Source: Bacteroidales bacterium | Lineage (GTDB): Bacteria; Bacteroidota; Bacteroidia; Bacteroidales; UBA1402 | Assembly (NCBI GenBank): GCA_028709215.1 | Contig: JAQVXI010000011.1 | Location: 1-57,218, forward strand | Direction of reading: 5' to 3' | Length of the DNA stretch: 57,218 nucleotides | Translations under genes and position numbers: made by a program | Shown: positions 27,811 through 35,747 of the stretch, in pieces | Layout: each line of letters opens with the position of its first letter | Position numbering within the stretch: the first letter of the stretch is position 1 | The notes under the pieces: model-generated | The model's input: the letters and a program-made list of their open reading frames with translations, nothing else | Database searches by the model: none | What the model was told of the DNA's origin: nothing

Positions 27811-28752
27811 ATGGATCAGCACGAACAAAGCAGATGGATTCAGGCCAAAGCCCTGGAATTGGGTTTCAGCGATTGCGGTTTTGCACAAGCCGGACCGGTA
27901 AGCGGCGATCAAGTCGATTTTTTTGCGCACTGGCTTGCCAAGAATAGACATGCCGAAATGGCTTATATGGCCTCGAACATATCGCTTCGCCTGAATCCGC
28001 AATTGCTCGAGCCCGATTGCCTTTCTGTTGTTGTCGTGTTGGCCAGTCACGAACTGCCTAACACCATCCAAAGAAAGGCTCCTTTTATTGCGAAATACGC
28101 ACACTTTCCCGACTACCACTACGTACTGAAGGATCGATTGAATCAATTACTCCGTTCCATACAAGCAGAGGATTCATTTGCCAGTGGAAGAGCCTTTACC
28201 GATTCTGCCCCCATACTCGAACGATATTGGGCTGTACAAGCCGGCTTGGGCTGGATTGGAAAGAACCGCATGCTCCTGTCAAAAAAACTGGGTTCCTACC
28301 AATGGATTGGTATACTGTTGCTCAACCGAAAATTGGATTACGCGCATCCCATTGAATCGGCTTGTGGCAATTGCACACGCTGCCTGGACGCCTGTCCGGG
28401 AAAAGCACTGGATATCCGGGAAGGCCTTGATGCGAATCGCTGCCTCTCGTATCTGACCATTGAAAAAAGAGGAGACTTCTCCGAACAGGAAAAAGACCTT
28501 GTTTCTGCCAATGAATGGCTTTTCGGTTGTGACATTTGTCAAATGGTATGCCCATGGAACCGCTTTTCGAGCGCACACAACACCCATGATCTGATCCCCT
28601 ACGATCACATGGAAGCAAACGAATGGATGCACATTACACAATTGAGCAACAAACAATTCGAACGAAAGTTTGCACAGAGCAGCTTGCTTCGCACCGGAGC
28701 AAAGGGCTTGCGAAGGAATTGGGAGAGCATAAAAAAACGCCGAAATCTGTAA
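27811..28752 (+). CDS. queG: Epoxyqueuosine reductase
   Basis: A 313-residue QueG, the cobalamin- and iron-sulfur-dependent enzyme that reduces epoxyqueuosine to queuosine in the wobble position of tRNA-Tyr, His, Asn and Asp. Two 4Fe-4S motifs are complete: CGNCTRCLDACPGKA (about 185-199) and CDICQMVCPWN (about 240-250), with a single cysteine (RCLSYLTIEKRG) between them. GLGWIGKNRMLLSK (about 147-160) is also a family signature. The C-terminus is short, lacking the HEAT-like extension found in some relatives. It is divergent from purD; a -7 box abuts its start codon. Confidence 0.94.
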   Translation: MDQHEQSRWIQAKALELGFSDCGFAQAGPVSGDQVDFFAHWLAKNRHAEMAYMASNISLRLNPQLLEPDCLSVVVVLASHELPNTIQRKAPFIAKYAHFPDYHYVLKDRLNQLLRSIQAEDSFASGRAFTDSAPILERYWAVQAGLGWIGKNRMLLSKKLGSYQWIGILLLNRKLDYAHPIESACGNCTRCLDACPGKALDIREGLDANRCLSYLTIEKRGDFSEQEKDLVSANEWLFGCDICQMVCPWNRFSSAHNTHDLIPYDHMEANEWMHITQLSNKQFERKFAQSSLLRTGAKGLRRNWESIKKRRNL

Positions 28753-28766
28753 GATTCCGACGCTTG

Positions 28767-28837
28767 TTGTCTCACCAGGATTCGAACCTAGACAGACAGT
28801 ACCAAAAACTGTAGTGCTACCATTACACCATGAGACA
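28767..28837 (-). tRNA. tRNA-Gln (UUG)
   Basis: Read on the minus strand, 71 bases fold as a full cloverleaf: acceptor TGTCTCA/TGAGACA, a D-stem GTG/CAC with loop TAATGGTAG, anticodon stem ACAGT/ACTGT with loop TTTTGGT giving anticodon TTG, and T-stem CTAGG/CCTGG around TTCGAAT. The discriminator base is A and CCA is not encoded. It is read in the same direction as tyrS but has a promoter of its own. Confidence 0.95.
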
Positions 28838-28866
28838 ATCCTAATTGCTTTCCATTGAAAGCGGTG

Positions 28867-28898
28867 CAAAAGTAAGCAAGGTTTTTGAAACCAGCAAA
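28867..28898 (-). promoter_or_regulatory. Promoter of tRNA-Gln
   Basis: On the minus strand TTTG (28895-28898) and TACTTTTG (28867-28874) are exactly 20 bases apart, an excellent Bacteroidetes promoter. It ends 29 bases before the mature tRNA, so a short 5' leader would be removed by RNase P. Confidence 0.65.
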
Positions 28899-28908
28899 TT
28901 TTTACACC

Positions 28909-30201
28909 TTATTTTGCGATCAAAAGGAAATAATTCTTCTTCCCTTTTTGAGCAAGCAGATAACGATCGTTCAGTAGAAACGACTCGGTCACCACGGCTT
29001 CCGAATCCTGCCATTTTTCTTTATTCATCGAAAAACCACCGGCTTGAATCATTTTCCGGGCTTCACCTTTTGAAGAAAAGACCGATGAATCCGAAGTAAG
29101 CAAATCCAGTATTTTTATTCCGGACCGAAGTGCTTCTCTGGAAATATCAAACGTAGGGACGCCTTCAAAAACGGACAAAAGCGTGGCTTCATCCAATTTC
29201 TTCAACACATCGGCCGTAGCGTTTCCAAAAAGGATGGAAGAAGCCTCAACGGCGGTTTCATAATCTGCTTCAGAGTGAACCATGCAGGTTATCTCTTTGG
29301 CCAAACGCTTCTGCAGCAAACGCATATGCGGTTCGATACGGTGAGCGTTGGTCAGTTGTTCTATTTCTTCTTTGCTTAGGAAGGTAAAAATCCGAATGTA
29401 TTTTTCCGCATCTTCATCGCTGACATTCAGCCAAAACTGATAAAAAGCATAGGGCGAGGTATAGCGTTTATCCAACCAGACATTTCCACTCTCCGTTTTA
29501 CCAAACTTGCCACCATCTGCCTTTGTGATCAAGGGACAAACCAAAGCATAAGCTTCTCCTCCAGCGACGCGACGAATCAGCTCTGTTCCGGTTGTAATGT
29601 TGCCCCATTGATCGCTGCCACCCATCTGTAAACGACATTTTTTTGTTCGGTACAAATGAAGGTAATCATAGCCTTGTAGCAATTGATAGGAAAACTCCGT
29701 AAACGACATGCCTTCACTCGTTTCTGAACTTAGGCGTTTTTTTACAGACTCTTTTGCCATCATATAATTGACGGTGATGTGTTTCCCAATATCACGAATG
29801 AAATTCAGGAAACTATAATTTTTCATCCAGTCATAATTATTGACCAACTCGGCCGCATTGGCAGCATTGCTTTCAAAGTCGAGAAACTTCTCCAACTGCG
29901 CTTTGATTGCATTTTGATTGTGACGCAACGCAGCTTCATCCAACAAAACACGCTCTTGCGATTTCATCGAGGGATCTCCAATCATCCCCGTAGCACCTCC
30001 TATGAGCGCAATGGGTTTGTGACCGCATCGTTGAAAATGACGCAACATCATTACACCGACCAAATGACCAATGTGCAACGAATCGGCCGTCGGGTCGATT
30101 CCCAAATAGGCTGACGTACATTCTTTTTCGAGTTGCTCTTCGGTTCCGGGCATGACATCGTGTATCATGCCTCTCCATTTCAATTCTTCAATAAAATTCA
30201 T
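28909..30201 (-). CDS. tyrS: Tyrosyl-tRNA synthetase
   Basis: A 430-residue class I synthetase charging tRNA-Tyr. The HIGH motif is HIGH itself within [13 protein letters not shown] (about 39-51); the KMSKS-equivalent is KFGKT within [11 protein letters not shown] (about 228-238). [12 protein letters not shown] and [12 protein letters not shown] (about 195-206) are the tyrosine-binding signatures. A C-terminal S4 domain (about 355-430) follows. In Bacteroidales tyrS often lies near tatD; here an opposite-strand regulator gene separates them. The 5' leader appears to be about 80 bases, with no visible T-box. Confidence 0.97.
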   Translation of the reverse strand: MNFIEELKWRGMIHDVMPGTEEQLEKECTSAYLGIDPTADSLHIGHLVGVMMLRHFQRCGHKPIALIGGATGMIGDPSMKSQERVLLDEAALRHNQNAIKAQLEKFLDFESNAANAAELVNNYDWMKNYSFLNFIRDIGKHITVNYMMAKESVKKRLSSETSEGMSFTEFSYQLLQGYDYLHLYRTKKCRLQMGGSDQWGNITTGTELIRRVAGGEAYALVCPLITKADGGKFGKTESGNVWLDKRYTSPYAFYQFWLNVSDEDAEKYIRIFTFLSKEEIEQLTNAHRIEPHMRLLQKRLAKEITCMVHSEADYETAVEASSILFGNATADVLKKLDEATLLSVFEGVPTFDISREALRSGIKILDLLTSDSSVFSSKGEARKMIQAGGFSMNKEKWQDSEAVVTESFLLNDRYLLAQKGKKNYFLLIAK

Positions 30202-30286
30202 CGTATTGGGTCTTAAATATTCACGTTTTTGTTAAACTTTGTTATATAATAAAGCGTTAATAGACGTAAGGCTGAACTTTTTAGCA

Positions 30287-30294
30287 CAAAAATA
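30287..30294 (-). promoter_or_regulatory. -7 box of tyrS
   Basis: Minus-strand TATTTTTG, 85 bases before the tyrS ATG. No convincing -33 element was found. The 204-base intergenic space 30202-30405 is AT-rich and otherwise holds only the divergent promoter of the regulator. Confidence 0.4.
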
Positions 30295-30332
30295 CGTCTT
30301 CTTCAATAATTACATATATATTGAATAAAAAA

Positions 30333-30364
30333 TTTGATTAAAACATATCCTTGATGTACATTTG
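30333..30364 (+). promoter_or_regulatory. Promoter of the response-regulator-like gene
   Basis: TTTG (30333-30336), 20 bases, then TACATTTG (30357-30364): full Bacteroidetes consensus. The transcript would have a leader of about 35-40 bases. Confidence 0.65.
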
Positions 30365-30405
30365 TACGTATTTAAGTAATTCACTTTTCAAAAAATCAAA
30401 CAATT

Positions 30406-31089
30406 ATGAAACCACTCCAAAGTAATGTTCTGATTTTTTCTGCAAAAGGTTCCATTCTTGCTACGAAGGTACAAGATTCTTTGTTGAACACAAGGGCTGA
30501 GGTAGAAATTACCTACAGTGTTCAGAAAGCTTCTGAATTCATTCAAGAATCAAGTCCTTGCCTCGTTTTCATCGACACTCCGTCTGATGATGTTAAGGCA
30601 GAGGAACTTTGCAAAAAAATCAAAAAAACAAAAGAGGAAAACAGATTCAACATCTATTTCCTGGTAGACAACAACAGCAACCTGGAAGAACAACTCAAAT
30701 GGTTCGACCTGGGTGTAGATGAAATCGGAACTCGTGACACGAATGCCGTACTCATCACACGTCGTGTACAAAACATTCTCGGTAAATACATTGGCAGCCC
30801 CAAAGATGTCGTACCTCAACAAGGTATTGTCATTGACCGCGAACGCTATTTGGTTTACAAAGACGGTAACGACATCTTCTTACCACGCAAAGAATTCGAA
30901 CTACTCGTTTTACTTGCCTCCAAACCGCTAAAAGTCTTCACAAGAGAAGATATTTTCAAAATCGTATGGGGCAACAAATCCGTAGTAGGCGATCGCACCA
31001 TTGATGTTCACGTTCGGAAGATTCGTGAAAAAATTGGCGAAAAACACATCGCTACCATCAAAGGTGTTGGTTACAAATTTGTTGGATAA
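30406..31089 (+). CDS. OmpR/PhoB-type regulator with a degenerate receiver domain
   Basis: A 227-residue protein with receiver-like (1-125) and winged-helix DNA-binding (about 135-227) domains. The output half is standard: FLPRKEFELLVLLASKP, the recognition region VVGDRTIDVHVRKIREKIG and the wing IKGVGYKFVG. The receiver half is not. After strand 1 (NVLIFSAKGS) the acidic pair is missing; strand 3 ends in FIDTPSD, retaining one aspartate; the strand-5 lysine (KP) is replaced in DEIGTRDTN. It therefore probably does not work by ordinary phosphorylation. No histidine kinase gene is adjacent. It has a strong promoter and its own terminator, so it is a one-gene unit. Targets are unknown. Confidence 0.88.
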   Translation: MKPLQSNVLIFSAKGSILATKVQDSLLNTRAEVEITYSVQKASEFIQESSPCLVFIDTPSDDVKAEELCKKIKKTKEENRFNIYFLVDNNSNLEEQLKWFDLGVDEIGTRDTNAVLITRRVQNILGKYIGSPKDVVPQQGIVIDRERYLVYKDGNDIFLPRKEFELLVLLASKPLKVFTREDIFKIVWGNKSVVGDRTIDVHVRKIREKIGEKHIATIKGVGYKFVG

Positions 31090-31110
31090 TTACAACACAA
31101 TGAACATGAT

Positions 31111-31143
31111 AAAAGAGGTTGCCAATGGACAACCTCTTTTTTT
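31111..31143 (+). terminator. Rho-independent terminator after the regulator gene
   Basis: AAAAGAGGTTG and CAACCTCTTTT form an 11-base-pair perfect stem around an 8-base loop, followed by a T run. It also faces the 3' end of tatD, so it may serve both. Confidence 0.85.
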
Positions 31144-31148
31144 ATGCC

Positions 31149-31766
31149 TTATAAGAAAGGAGATATGCGTTTAAGCATCGCTTCCGAGAGCTGTTCAACG
31201 GAAGTCTGTTTAATCTGCGCAACGCGCTCAAATAACTCTTCAATCGGAGCATCATCATCGTCGGTTTCTAAAAAGAGTCGCTCCATCGGACAAGCACGAA
31301 GCGCCGCTTCGTTCAATTTCACACCAAAAGAAATATAGAATCCATGTTGAATGTATTGTTGCATTTGTTGCAACGATCCCCTAAATCCGTGTATTACCCA
31401 CATCGGTATATGTGGATGATCGCGCTTGGTTTGGAGCACCTCCTGCATGGAGGCTACCACGTGTAAGATTACGGGTTTATGGAATGCTTCCGCCCACGTC
31501 AATTGCTTCTCAAACCAATGCTGTTGTAACGCCCAATCCTGAGTACAGCGTTTATCCAACCCGATTTCACCGATAAAAACGGCTGCCTTCATCCATGCCT
31601 CCTCTATTTGAAAAGAGCGATCAAAACGATGCACATGCCACGGATGAATCCCGACACTATAGGGATAATCGGGCACAGCCTCGTTGATGGATGGAGATCT
31701 ATTGACGATGGAAAGGACGCCTGTTGCTTCCCTAAACCGATGTGTATGCACATCCGGCAGAATCAT
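31149..31766 (-). CDS. TatD family metal-dependent hydrolase (DNase)
   Basis: A 205-residue TatD-type protein, shorter than the usual ~260. Visible metal and active-site pieces are DVHTH (4-9), GIHPWHV (about 38-44), FIGEIGLDK with its catalytic glutamate (about 62-70), VILHVV (His, about 98-103), WVIHGFRG (about 123-130) and [11 protein letters not shown] with the catalytic aspartate (about 165-175). Relatives are 3'-5' exonucleases for damaged DNA. The reduced length is typical of this Bacteroidetes variant. Its ATG overlaps the yidD stop by four bases, last in the DUF4271-hemD-rnpA-yidD-tatD operon. Confidence 0.88.
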   Translation of the reverse strand: MILPDVHTHRFREATGVLSIVNRSPSINEAVPDYPYSVGIHPWHVHRFDRSFQIEEAWMKAAVFIGEIGLDKRCTQDWALQQHWFEKQLTWAEAFHKPVILHVVASMQEVLQTKRDHPHIPMWVIHGFRGSLQQMQQYIQHGFYISFGVKLNEAALRACPMERLFLETDDDDAPIEELFERVAQIKQTSVEQLSEAMLKRISPFL

Positions 31767-32020
31767 GGAACCGGGTCATAACCGTGTCCACCCCAGGGGT
31801 TGCAACGAGCTATCCGCTTGGCGGCCATCCACCCCCCTTTGATGGGACCATGCTTTCTCAAAGCGGTCACAGCATATTCGGAACAAGTTGGCGTATACCG
31901 ACAACTGGGCATCGTATACGGAGATATGACCCGTTGATAAAAACGAATGATCAATACAAACAAGCCCTGCAAAAGAAGCGAAGGTAACTTGAACAACCAC
32001 TCAAGAATTGGATTTTTCAT
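31763..32020 (-). CDS. yidD: Membrane protein insertion efficiency factor YidD
   Basis: A small protein (85 residues from ATG 32020; a TTG at 32032 would add four). An N-terminal amphipathic helix, [20 protein letters not shown], precedes the family core [19 protein letters not shown] with two conserved cysteines, then [14 protein letters not shown]. YidD helps YidC insert inner-membrane proteins and is usually encoded beside rnpA, as here: it overlaps the rnpA 3' end by 20 bases and the tatD start by four. Confidence 0.93.
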   Translation of the reverse strand: MKNPILEWLFKLPSLLLQGLFVLIIRFYQRVISPYTMPSCRYTPTCSEYAVTALRKHGPIKGGWMAAKRIARCNPWGGHGYDPVP

Positions 32021-32402
32021 ACGCCTGAACAATCTTACTGATTGCGCTTTGCATTTTTTTGTTCACCAAATCAAACGGCAAAATATCCGAAGTGACCCAC
32101 ACAAAACCGAGACTAAGCGATTTATCTTCATGGACGTTAACAACCGATAGCATCGATTTGTTCAATCGATACGCTTCGCGTACCAGGCGTTTTACACGAT
32201 TGCGCTTGACTGCCCGCTTCAAACGCTTCTTTGGAACAGAAATCAACACACAAGTTGAAGCCTTTTCGGGCGTTCGATCGGACTCCATCCAAAGTACACG
32301 AAACGGGTAAGCCAAAAAAGAATTTCCTTTTTCGAACAAGTGGTTTACTTGAATCTCTCCATGTAAGCGCTCTGATTTAGGAAAAGTCAACGATTGTAAC
32401 AT
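32001..32402 (-). CDS. rnpA: Ribonuclease P protein component
   Basis: A 133-residue RnpA, the protein that assists the RNase P ribozyme in trimming tRNA 5' ends. The RNR box [16 protein letters not shown] is at about 66-81, and the start [17 protein letters not shown] matches family usage (KxxRL...I..LF). It sits between hemD and yidD. In many bacteria rnpA is next to rpmH and dnaA; the Bacteroidetes arrangement with hemD is different and is what appears here. rpmH is not present nearby. Confidence 0.95.
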   Translation of the reverse strand: MLQSLTFPKSERLHGEIQVNHLFEKGNSFLAYPFRVLWMESDRTPEKASTCVLISVPKKRLKRAVKRNRVKRLVREAYRLNKSMLSVVNVHEDKSLSLGFVWVTSDILPFDLVNKKMQSAISKIVQAYEKSNS

Positions 32403-32416
32403 ACGGTGTATAAAGC

Positions 32417-33175
32417 TTACTTACGAGCAGCCTTATGATTCTCTTTCAAAAATGCGTCGATGGCAGCCGTCATCGAAGGGTATTCCGGACTTGGAGCCTC
32501 AACATCCAATCGCAAGCCGCTGTCACGTACCGTTTTTGCCGTAGCCGATCCGAAGGATGCGATTTTCATTTCCTTCTGATCAAAATTGGGAAAATTCTTC
32601 AACAGGGATTGAACACCGGATGGACTAAAAAAGACGACCATGTCGTAATCGAACGGTTCGTCCGGTCCGAAATCATTGCTTACGGTGCAGTACATGATTG
32701 CCTTGCTGTATTGAATGGATTTTTCATCCAAACGAGACAACAGATCATCCTTATGTACATCGGATACCGGTACAATAAAACGCTCGGCTGCATGCTTTTG
32801 AACCAACGTCATCAAACCATCCAGTTTCCCGTCCGGAGCATGAAAAACCTTGCGTTTACGATAAACAATGTACTTCTGAAGATATAAGGCAACTTGCTCA
32901 GTCACACAAAAATACTTCATCGTTTCAGGAATCGTTATGCGCATTTCCTCACACAGACGAAAAAAGTGATCGATGGCTGTCCGAGCGGTAAAAATTACCG
33001 CCGAATAATCCAGAATCGATATTTTTTGTTGTCTGAATTCCTTGGCAGAGACAGGATCAACTTTGATAAAAGGTCTAAAATCAATCTTAAGACCATACCG
33101 TTCAGCCAAATCAAAATAGGGCGATTTTTCCGAACTCGGCTTCGGCTGAGACACAAGCACACTCTTGACTTTCAA
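32417..33175 (-). CDS. hemD: Uroporphyrinogen-III synthase
   Basis: A 252-residue HemD, which closes and inverts the tetrapyrrole ring in haem synthesis. This weakly conserved family is recognised by two alternating alpha/beta domains and VSQPKPSSEKSPYF at the start, YSAVIFTARTAIDHFF (about 57-72), and VVFFSPSGVQSLLKNFP (about 180-196). The start codon is a TTG at 33175: the frame has no ATG before residue ~80, an upstream stop lies five codons back, and homologues begin at this point. It follows the DUF4271 gene by 30 bases and precedes rnpA by 14. No other haem genes are nearby. Confidence 0.88.
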   Translation of the reverse strand: MKVKSVLVSQPKPSSEKSPYFDLAERYGLKIDFRPFIKVDPVSAKEFRQQKISILDYSAVIFTARTAIDHFFRLCEEMRITIPETMKYFCVTEQVALYLQKYIVYRKRKVFHAPDGKLDGLMTLVQKHAAERFIVPVSDVHKDDLLSRLDEKSIQYSKAIMYCTVSNDFGPDEPFDYDMVVFFSPSGVQSLLKNFPNFDQKEMKIASFGSATAKTVRDSGLRLDVEAPSPEYPSMTAAIDAFLKENHKAARK

Positions 33176-33205
33176 AATATATATCTTTTAAAATTAGCAC
33201 TTTAT

Positions 33206-33850
33206 CTAAGAAAAAATTACCCGGACAAAAAATATAACAGGCAAAATTTCTAGCGTGCAAAGATACAAAATGAAATAGATAATTCCACCAAGGTCTCTTG
33301 AAAAAAAAGTCGCATCACGAAAGCTATAAATCGCTTTGGGTAAAAGCCAAAAGCCAATGGGCCAGAAGAACAAAACCGTTACCGGAATTTGATTGCCTGC
33401 TCCCTGCCAAATCAGTAAGGGAATCAAAGAGACTGAAAAGAAGGTCACAATATAAAAATCCCATTTCATCCACATTTTTTGGATCGGTTTTTCCAACAAA
33501 GCCCAGGAAACACACCAAAGCAAACCCGCTCTACTCATCAAAAAAATCGATAAAACGAATGCCCCGAATACAAAATGAACCTTCGAGATGATGGGAAAGA
33601 CCTCACCAGCAAAGGCCTCTACATACAGGCGAAAACCAAGGAATAGCAACAAGAAATCGAAAAGCCCCAACCAAACAGCACTCCAACCCACACGGGAATA
33701 ATCCAAGCCCGATTGCCTTTTGGCCGTCTGCGGAAGTATTCGAATGGAGCCGGAATAAATACGAGCAAACAACAAAATACTCAACAATACAACCACAAAA
33801 AGCAGTGTATCCGGCAAACGTGTATCTTGTAGGGGAAGGCTTTCCATCAT
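33206..33850 (-). CDS. DUF4271 domain-containing membrane protein
   Basis: A 214-residue membrane protein with about six or seven hydrophobic segments (LLFVVVLLSILLFARIYSG, SAVWLGLFDFLLLFLGFRLY, VFGAFVLSIFLMSRAGLLWC, IIYFILYLCTLEILPVIFFV). Its length, topology and position directly upstream of hemD identify it as DUF4271, a Bacteroidetes family of unknown function. ATG 33850 is used instead of a TTG at 33868, which would lie upstream of the -7 box. That box is only five bases from the ATG, suggesting a nearly leaderless operon transcript. Confidence 0.8.
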   Translation of the reverse strand: MMESLPLQDTRLPDTLLFVVVLLSILLFARIYSGSIRILPQTAKRQSGLDYSRVGWSAVWLGLFDFLLLFLGFRLYVEAFAGEVFPIISKVHFVFGAFVLSIFLMSRAGLLWCVSWALLEKPIQKMWMKWDFYIVTFFSVSLIPLLIWQGAGNQIPVTVLFFWPIGFWLLPKAIYSFRDATFFSRDLGGIIYFILYLCTLEILPVIFFVRVIFS

Positions 33851-33855
33851 GGTGT

Positions 33856-33863
33856 CAAAAATA
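33856..33863 (-). promoter_or_regulatory. -7 box directly before the DUF4271 start
   Basis: Minus-strand TATTTTTG, then ACACC, then ATG. The arrangement closely resembles that before queG (TATTTTTGACAC-ATG). Confidence 0.45.
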
Positions 33864-33876
33864 CGCAATTCTTTTG

Positions 33877-33884
33877 TACTTTTG
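33877..33884 (+). promoter_or_regulatory. -7 box of the epimerase gene
   Basis: TACTTTTG, ending 22 bases before the ATG at 33907. It supports that start over the extended frame from 33805. Confidence 0.55.
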
Positions 33885-33906
33885 TATCAACAGCAACGCG
33901 ACTACT

Positions 33907-34920
33907 ATGCAAGAACTTGTCTTTATTACCGGCAGTACCGGCCTTGTCGGTGGGCATATTTTGGTACAATTGATCCAAAAAGGCTACCGTGTACGCGCGC
34001 TTAAACGACAGAGCTCCTCTTTCAAACAATTGCGCACCATTTGCTCCTACTATAAGCTACCGTTCCGAGTACTTCAAGACAAGGTGGAATGGGTTCTTGG
34101 CGATACACTCGACTATGTCGGAATGAAACAACACCTATCCGTCTGTACCACGGTGTATCATTGCGCAGCTGTCGTTTCGTTCAATAATCAAAATCAGGAA
34201 GAACTGCTTCGAACCAACATCCGTGGAACGGCAAACATGGTCGATGCCGCTTTGGAAGCCGGAATCAAGCAATTCTGTTACATTAGCTCCATTGGAGCGC
34301 TCGGAAGTCAAACAGATCAGGAGATCAACGAAGCAACCGATCGAGATACCTCCGTGATGCATTCGGCTTATTCTGAAAGCAAATACCATTCTGAATTGGA
34401 GGTCTGGCGGGCTTCAGCGGAAGGCCTCCCCGTTTGCATTCTCAACCCGGGAGTCATTTTAGGCCCCGGTTTACCCGACAAGGGAAGCATGCTTTTATTT
34501 CAAGCCGGACAAAAAGGGATTCCCTTTTATACCACGGGAGTTACCGGCTATGTCGATGTGCGGGACGTTGCAAAAGCGGCCATCCTCCTGATGGAAAAAA
34601 AGCAATTCGGCGAACGCTACATCCTCGTTTCCGAAAACCTGGACACAAAAACACTTTTCGGTATGATCGCCAAGGCTTTTGATAAAAATCCACCTCGTTT
34701 CAAAGCAGGGCCTTTCCTTTTGAATTTTGTCGGTTTCCTATCGGAGATCTATGGTAAGCTGAGTAATACAAACCCTCAAATGACACGAGAGACCGCTCGT
34801 ACAGCAACGAAAATCCAACGATATAGCAGCGAAAAAATACGTTCCTTTCATCCGGAAATCCAGTTTATACCCATTGCTGAAACGGTGACAGACACGGCAG
34901 ACTTTATAAAAAAGATCTGA
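33907..34920 (+). CDS. NAD-dependent epimerase/dehydratase family protein
   Basis: A 337-residue extended short-chain dehydrogenase. The NAD(P) motif GSTGLVGGHIL is at about 8-18; ISSIGALGS supplies the serine (about 116-124) and YSESKYHSELEV the catalytic Tyr/Lys (about 143-154). NPGVILGPG (about 170-178) is typical of the extended SDR group near 3-beta-HSD/dihydroflavonol-4-reductase and sugar epimerases. The exact substrate is unclear; relatives in Bacteroidetes act on nucleotide sugars or lipids. The gene is a single unit with its own promoter and a strong terminator. Confidence 0.87.
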   Translation: MQELVFITGSTGLVGGHILVQLIQKGYRVRALKRQSSSFKQLRTICSYYKLPFRVLQDKVEWVLGDTLDYVGMKQHLSVCTTVYHCAAVVSFNNQNQEELLRTNIRGTANMVDAALEAGIKQFCYISSIGALGSQTDQEINEATDRDTSVMHSAYSESKYHSELEVWRASAEGLPVCILNPGVILGPGLPDKGSMLLFQAGQKGIPFYTTGVTGYVDVRDVAKAAILLMEKKQFGERYILVSENLDTKTLFGMIAKAFDKNPPRFKAGPFLLNFVGFLSEIYGKLSNTNPQMTRETARTATKIQRYSSEKIRSFHPEIQFIPIAETVTDTADFIKKI

Positions 34921-34932
34921 GCGAACAAGAAA

Positions 34933-34965
34933 AAAAGCCCAATCGATCGGATCGATTGGGCTTTT
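34933..34965. terminator. Bidirectional terminator between the epimerase gene and sdhB
   Basis: AAAAGCCCAATCGATC and GATCGATTGGGCTTTT form a 16-base-pair perfect stem around a single G, with A-run before and T-run after. It can end both converging transcripts. Confidence 0.9.
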
Positions 34966-34985
34966 GATTTGGATTCATCCATCCA

Positions 34986-35741
34986 TTAATCCTGAAACTT
35001 TGCAGCCAGGAACTCCCGATTTAAGCGGGCAATGTTGGTAATGGAAATATTTTTAGGACATTCTGCTTCACAAGCCCCGGTATTGGTACAATTACCAAAA
35101 CCCAGCTCATCCATTTTTGCAACCATGGATTTGGCTCGCCGTGCAGCCTCAACCTGACCTTGGGGAAGTAGGGCCAACTGACTCACTTTGGCGGAGACAA
35201 ACAACATTGCTGAACCATTCTTACAGGCTGCAACACAAGCTCCACATCCGATGCAAGAGGCAGCATCCATCGCTTCATCGGCCTTGACCTTTGAGATGGG
35301 AATTGCATTTGCATCCGGAATACCACCCGTATTGATGGAAACATATCCGCCCGCTTGAATAATCTTGTCAAAAGCGGTTCGATCGACCATTAAGTCACGT
35401 ATGATGGGAAAACCGTGAGAACGCCAAGGTTCAATGGTGATCGTTTCGCCATCTTTAAACTTACGCATGTGCAGCTGACACGTGGTAATATCTTCATCCG
35501 GTCCATGTGGGTGGCCGTTGATGTACAAGGAGCACATCCCGCAAATTCCTTCGCGACAATCGTGATCGAAGACTACCGGTTCCTTTCCGGAACCGACCAA
35601 CTGCTCATTGAGCATATCCAGCATTTCTAGGAATGAACTGTCGGTAGAAACATGATCCAAATGATACGTCTCAAAAGCGCCTTTGGCTTTGGGACCACGC
35701 TGACGCCATATTTTTAAGTGAATGCTTATCGTCTTTTCCAT
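34986..35741 (-). CDS. sdhB: Succinate dehydrogenase/fumarate reductase iron-sulfur subunit
   Basis: A 251-residue electron-transfer subunit of complex II. The 2Fe-2S ferredoxin motif [20 protein letters not shown] is at about 62-81; the 4Fe-4S and 3Fe-4S motifs follow as [14 protein letters not shown] (about 155-168) and [12 protein letters not shown] (about 212-223). The spacing (C-x-x-C-x-x-x-x-C variation in the third cluster region) is that of the Bacteroidetes/epsilon-type enzyme with a diheme-type single anchor subunit. It is the last gene of sdhCAB and lies six bases after sdhA. In Bacteroidales this enzyme mainly reduces fumarate during anaerobic growth, so frdB is an equally fair name. 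Confidence 0.94.
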   Translation of the reverse strand: MEKTISIHLKIWRQRGPKAKGAFETYHLDHVSTDSSFLEMLDMLNEQLVGSGKEPVVFDHDCREGICGMCSLYINGHPHGPDEDITTCQLHMRKFKDGETITIEPWRSHGFPIIRDLMVDRTAFDKIIQAGGYVSINTGGIPDANAIPISKVKADEAMDAASCIGCGACVAACKNGSAMLFVSAKVSQLALLPQGQVEAARRAKSMVAKMDELGFGNCTNTGACEAECPKNISITNIARLNREFLAAKFQD

Positions 35742-35747
35742 ATCCGT

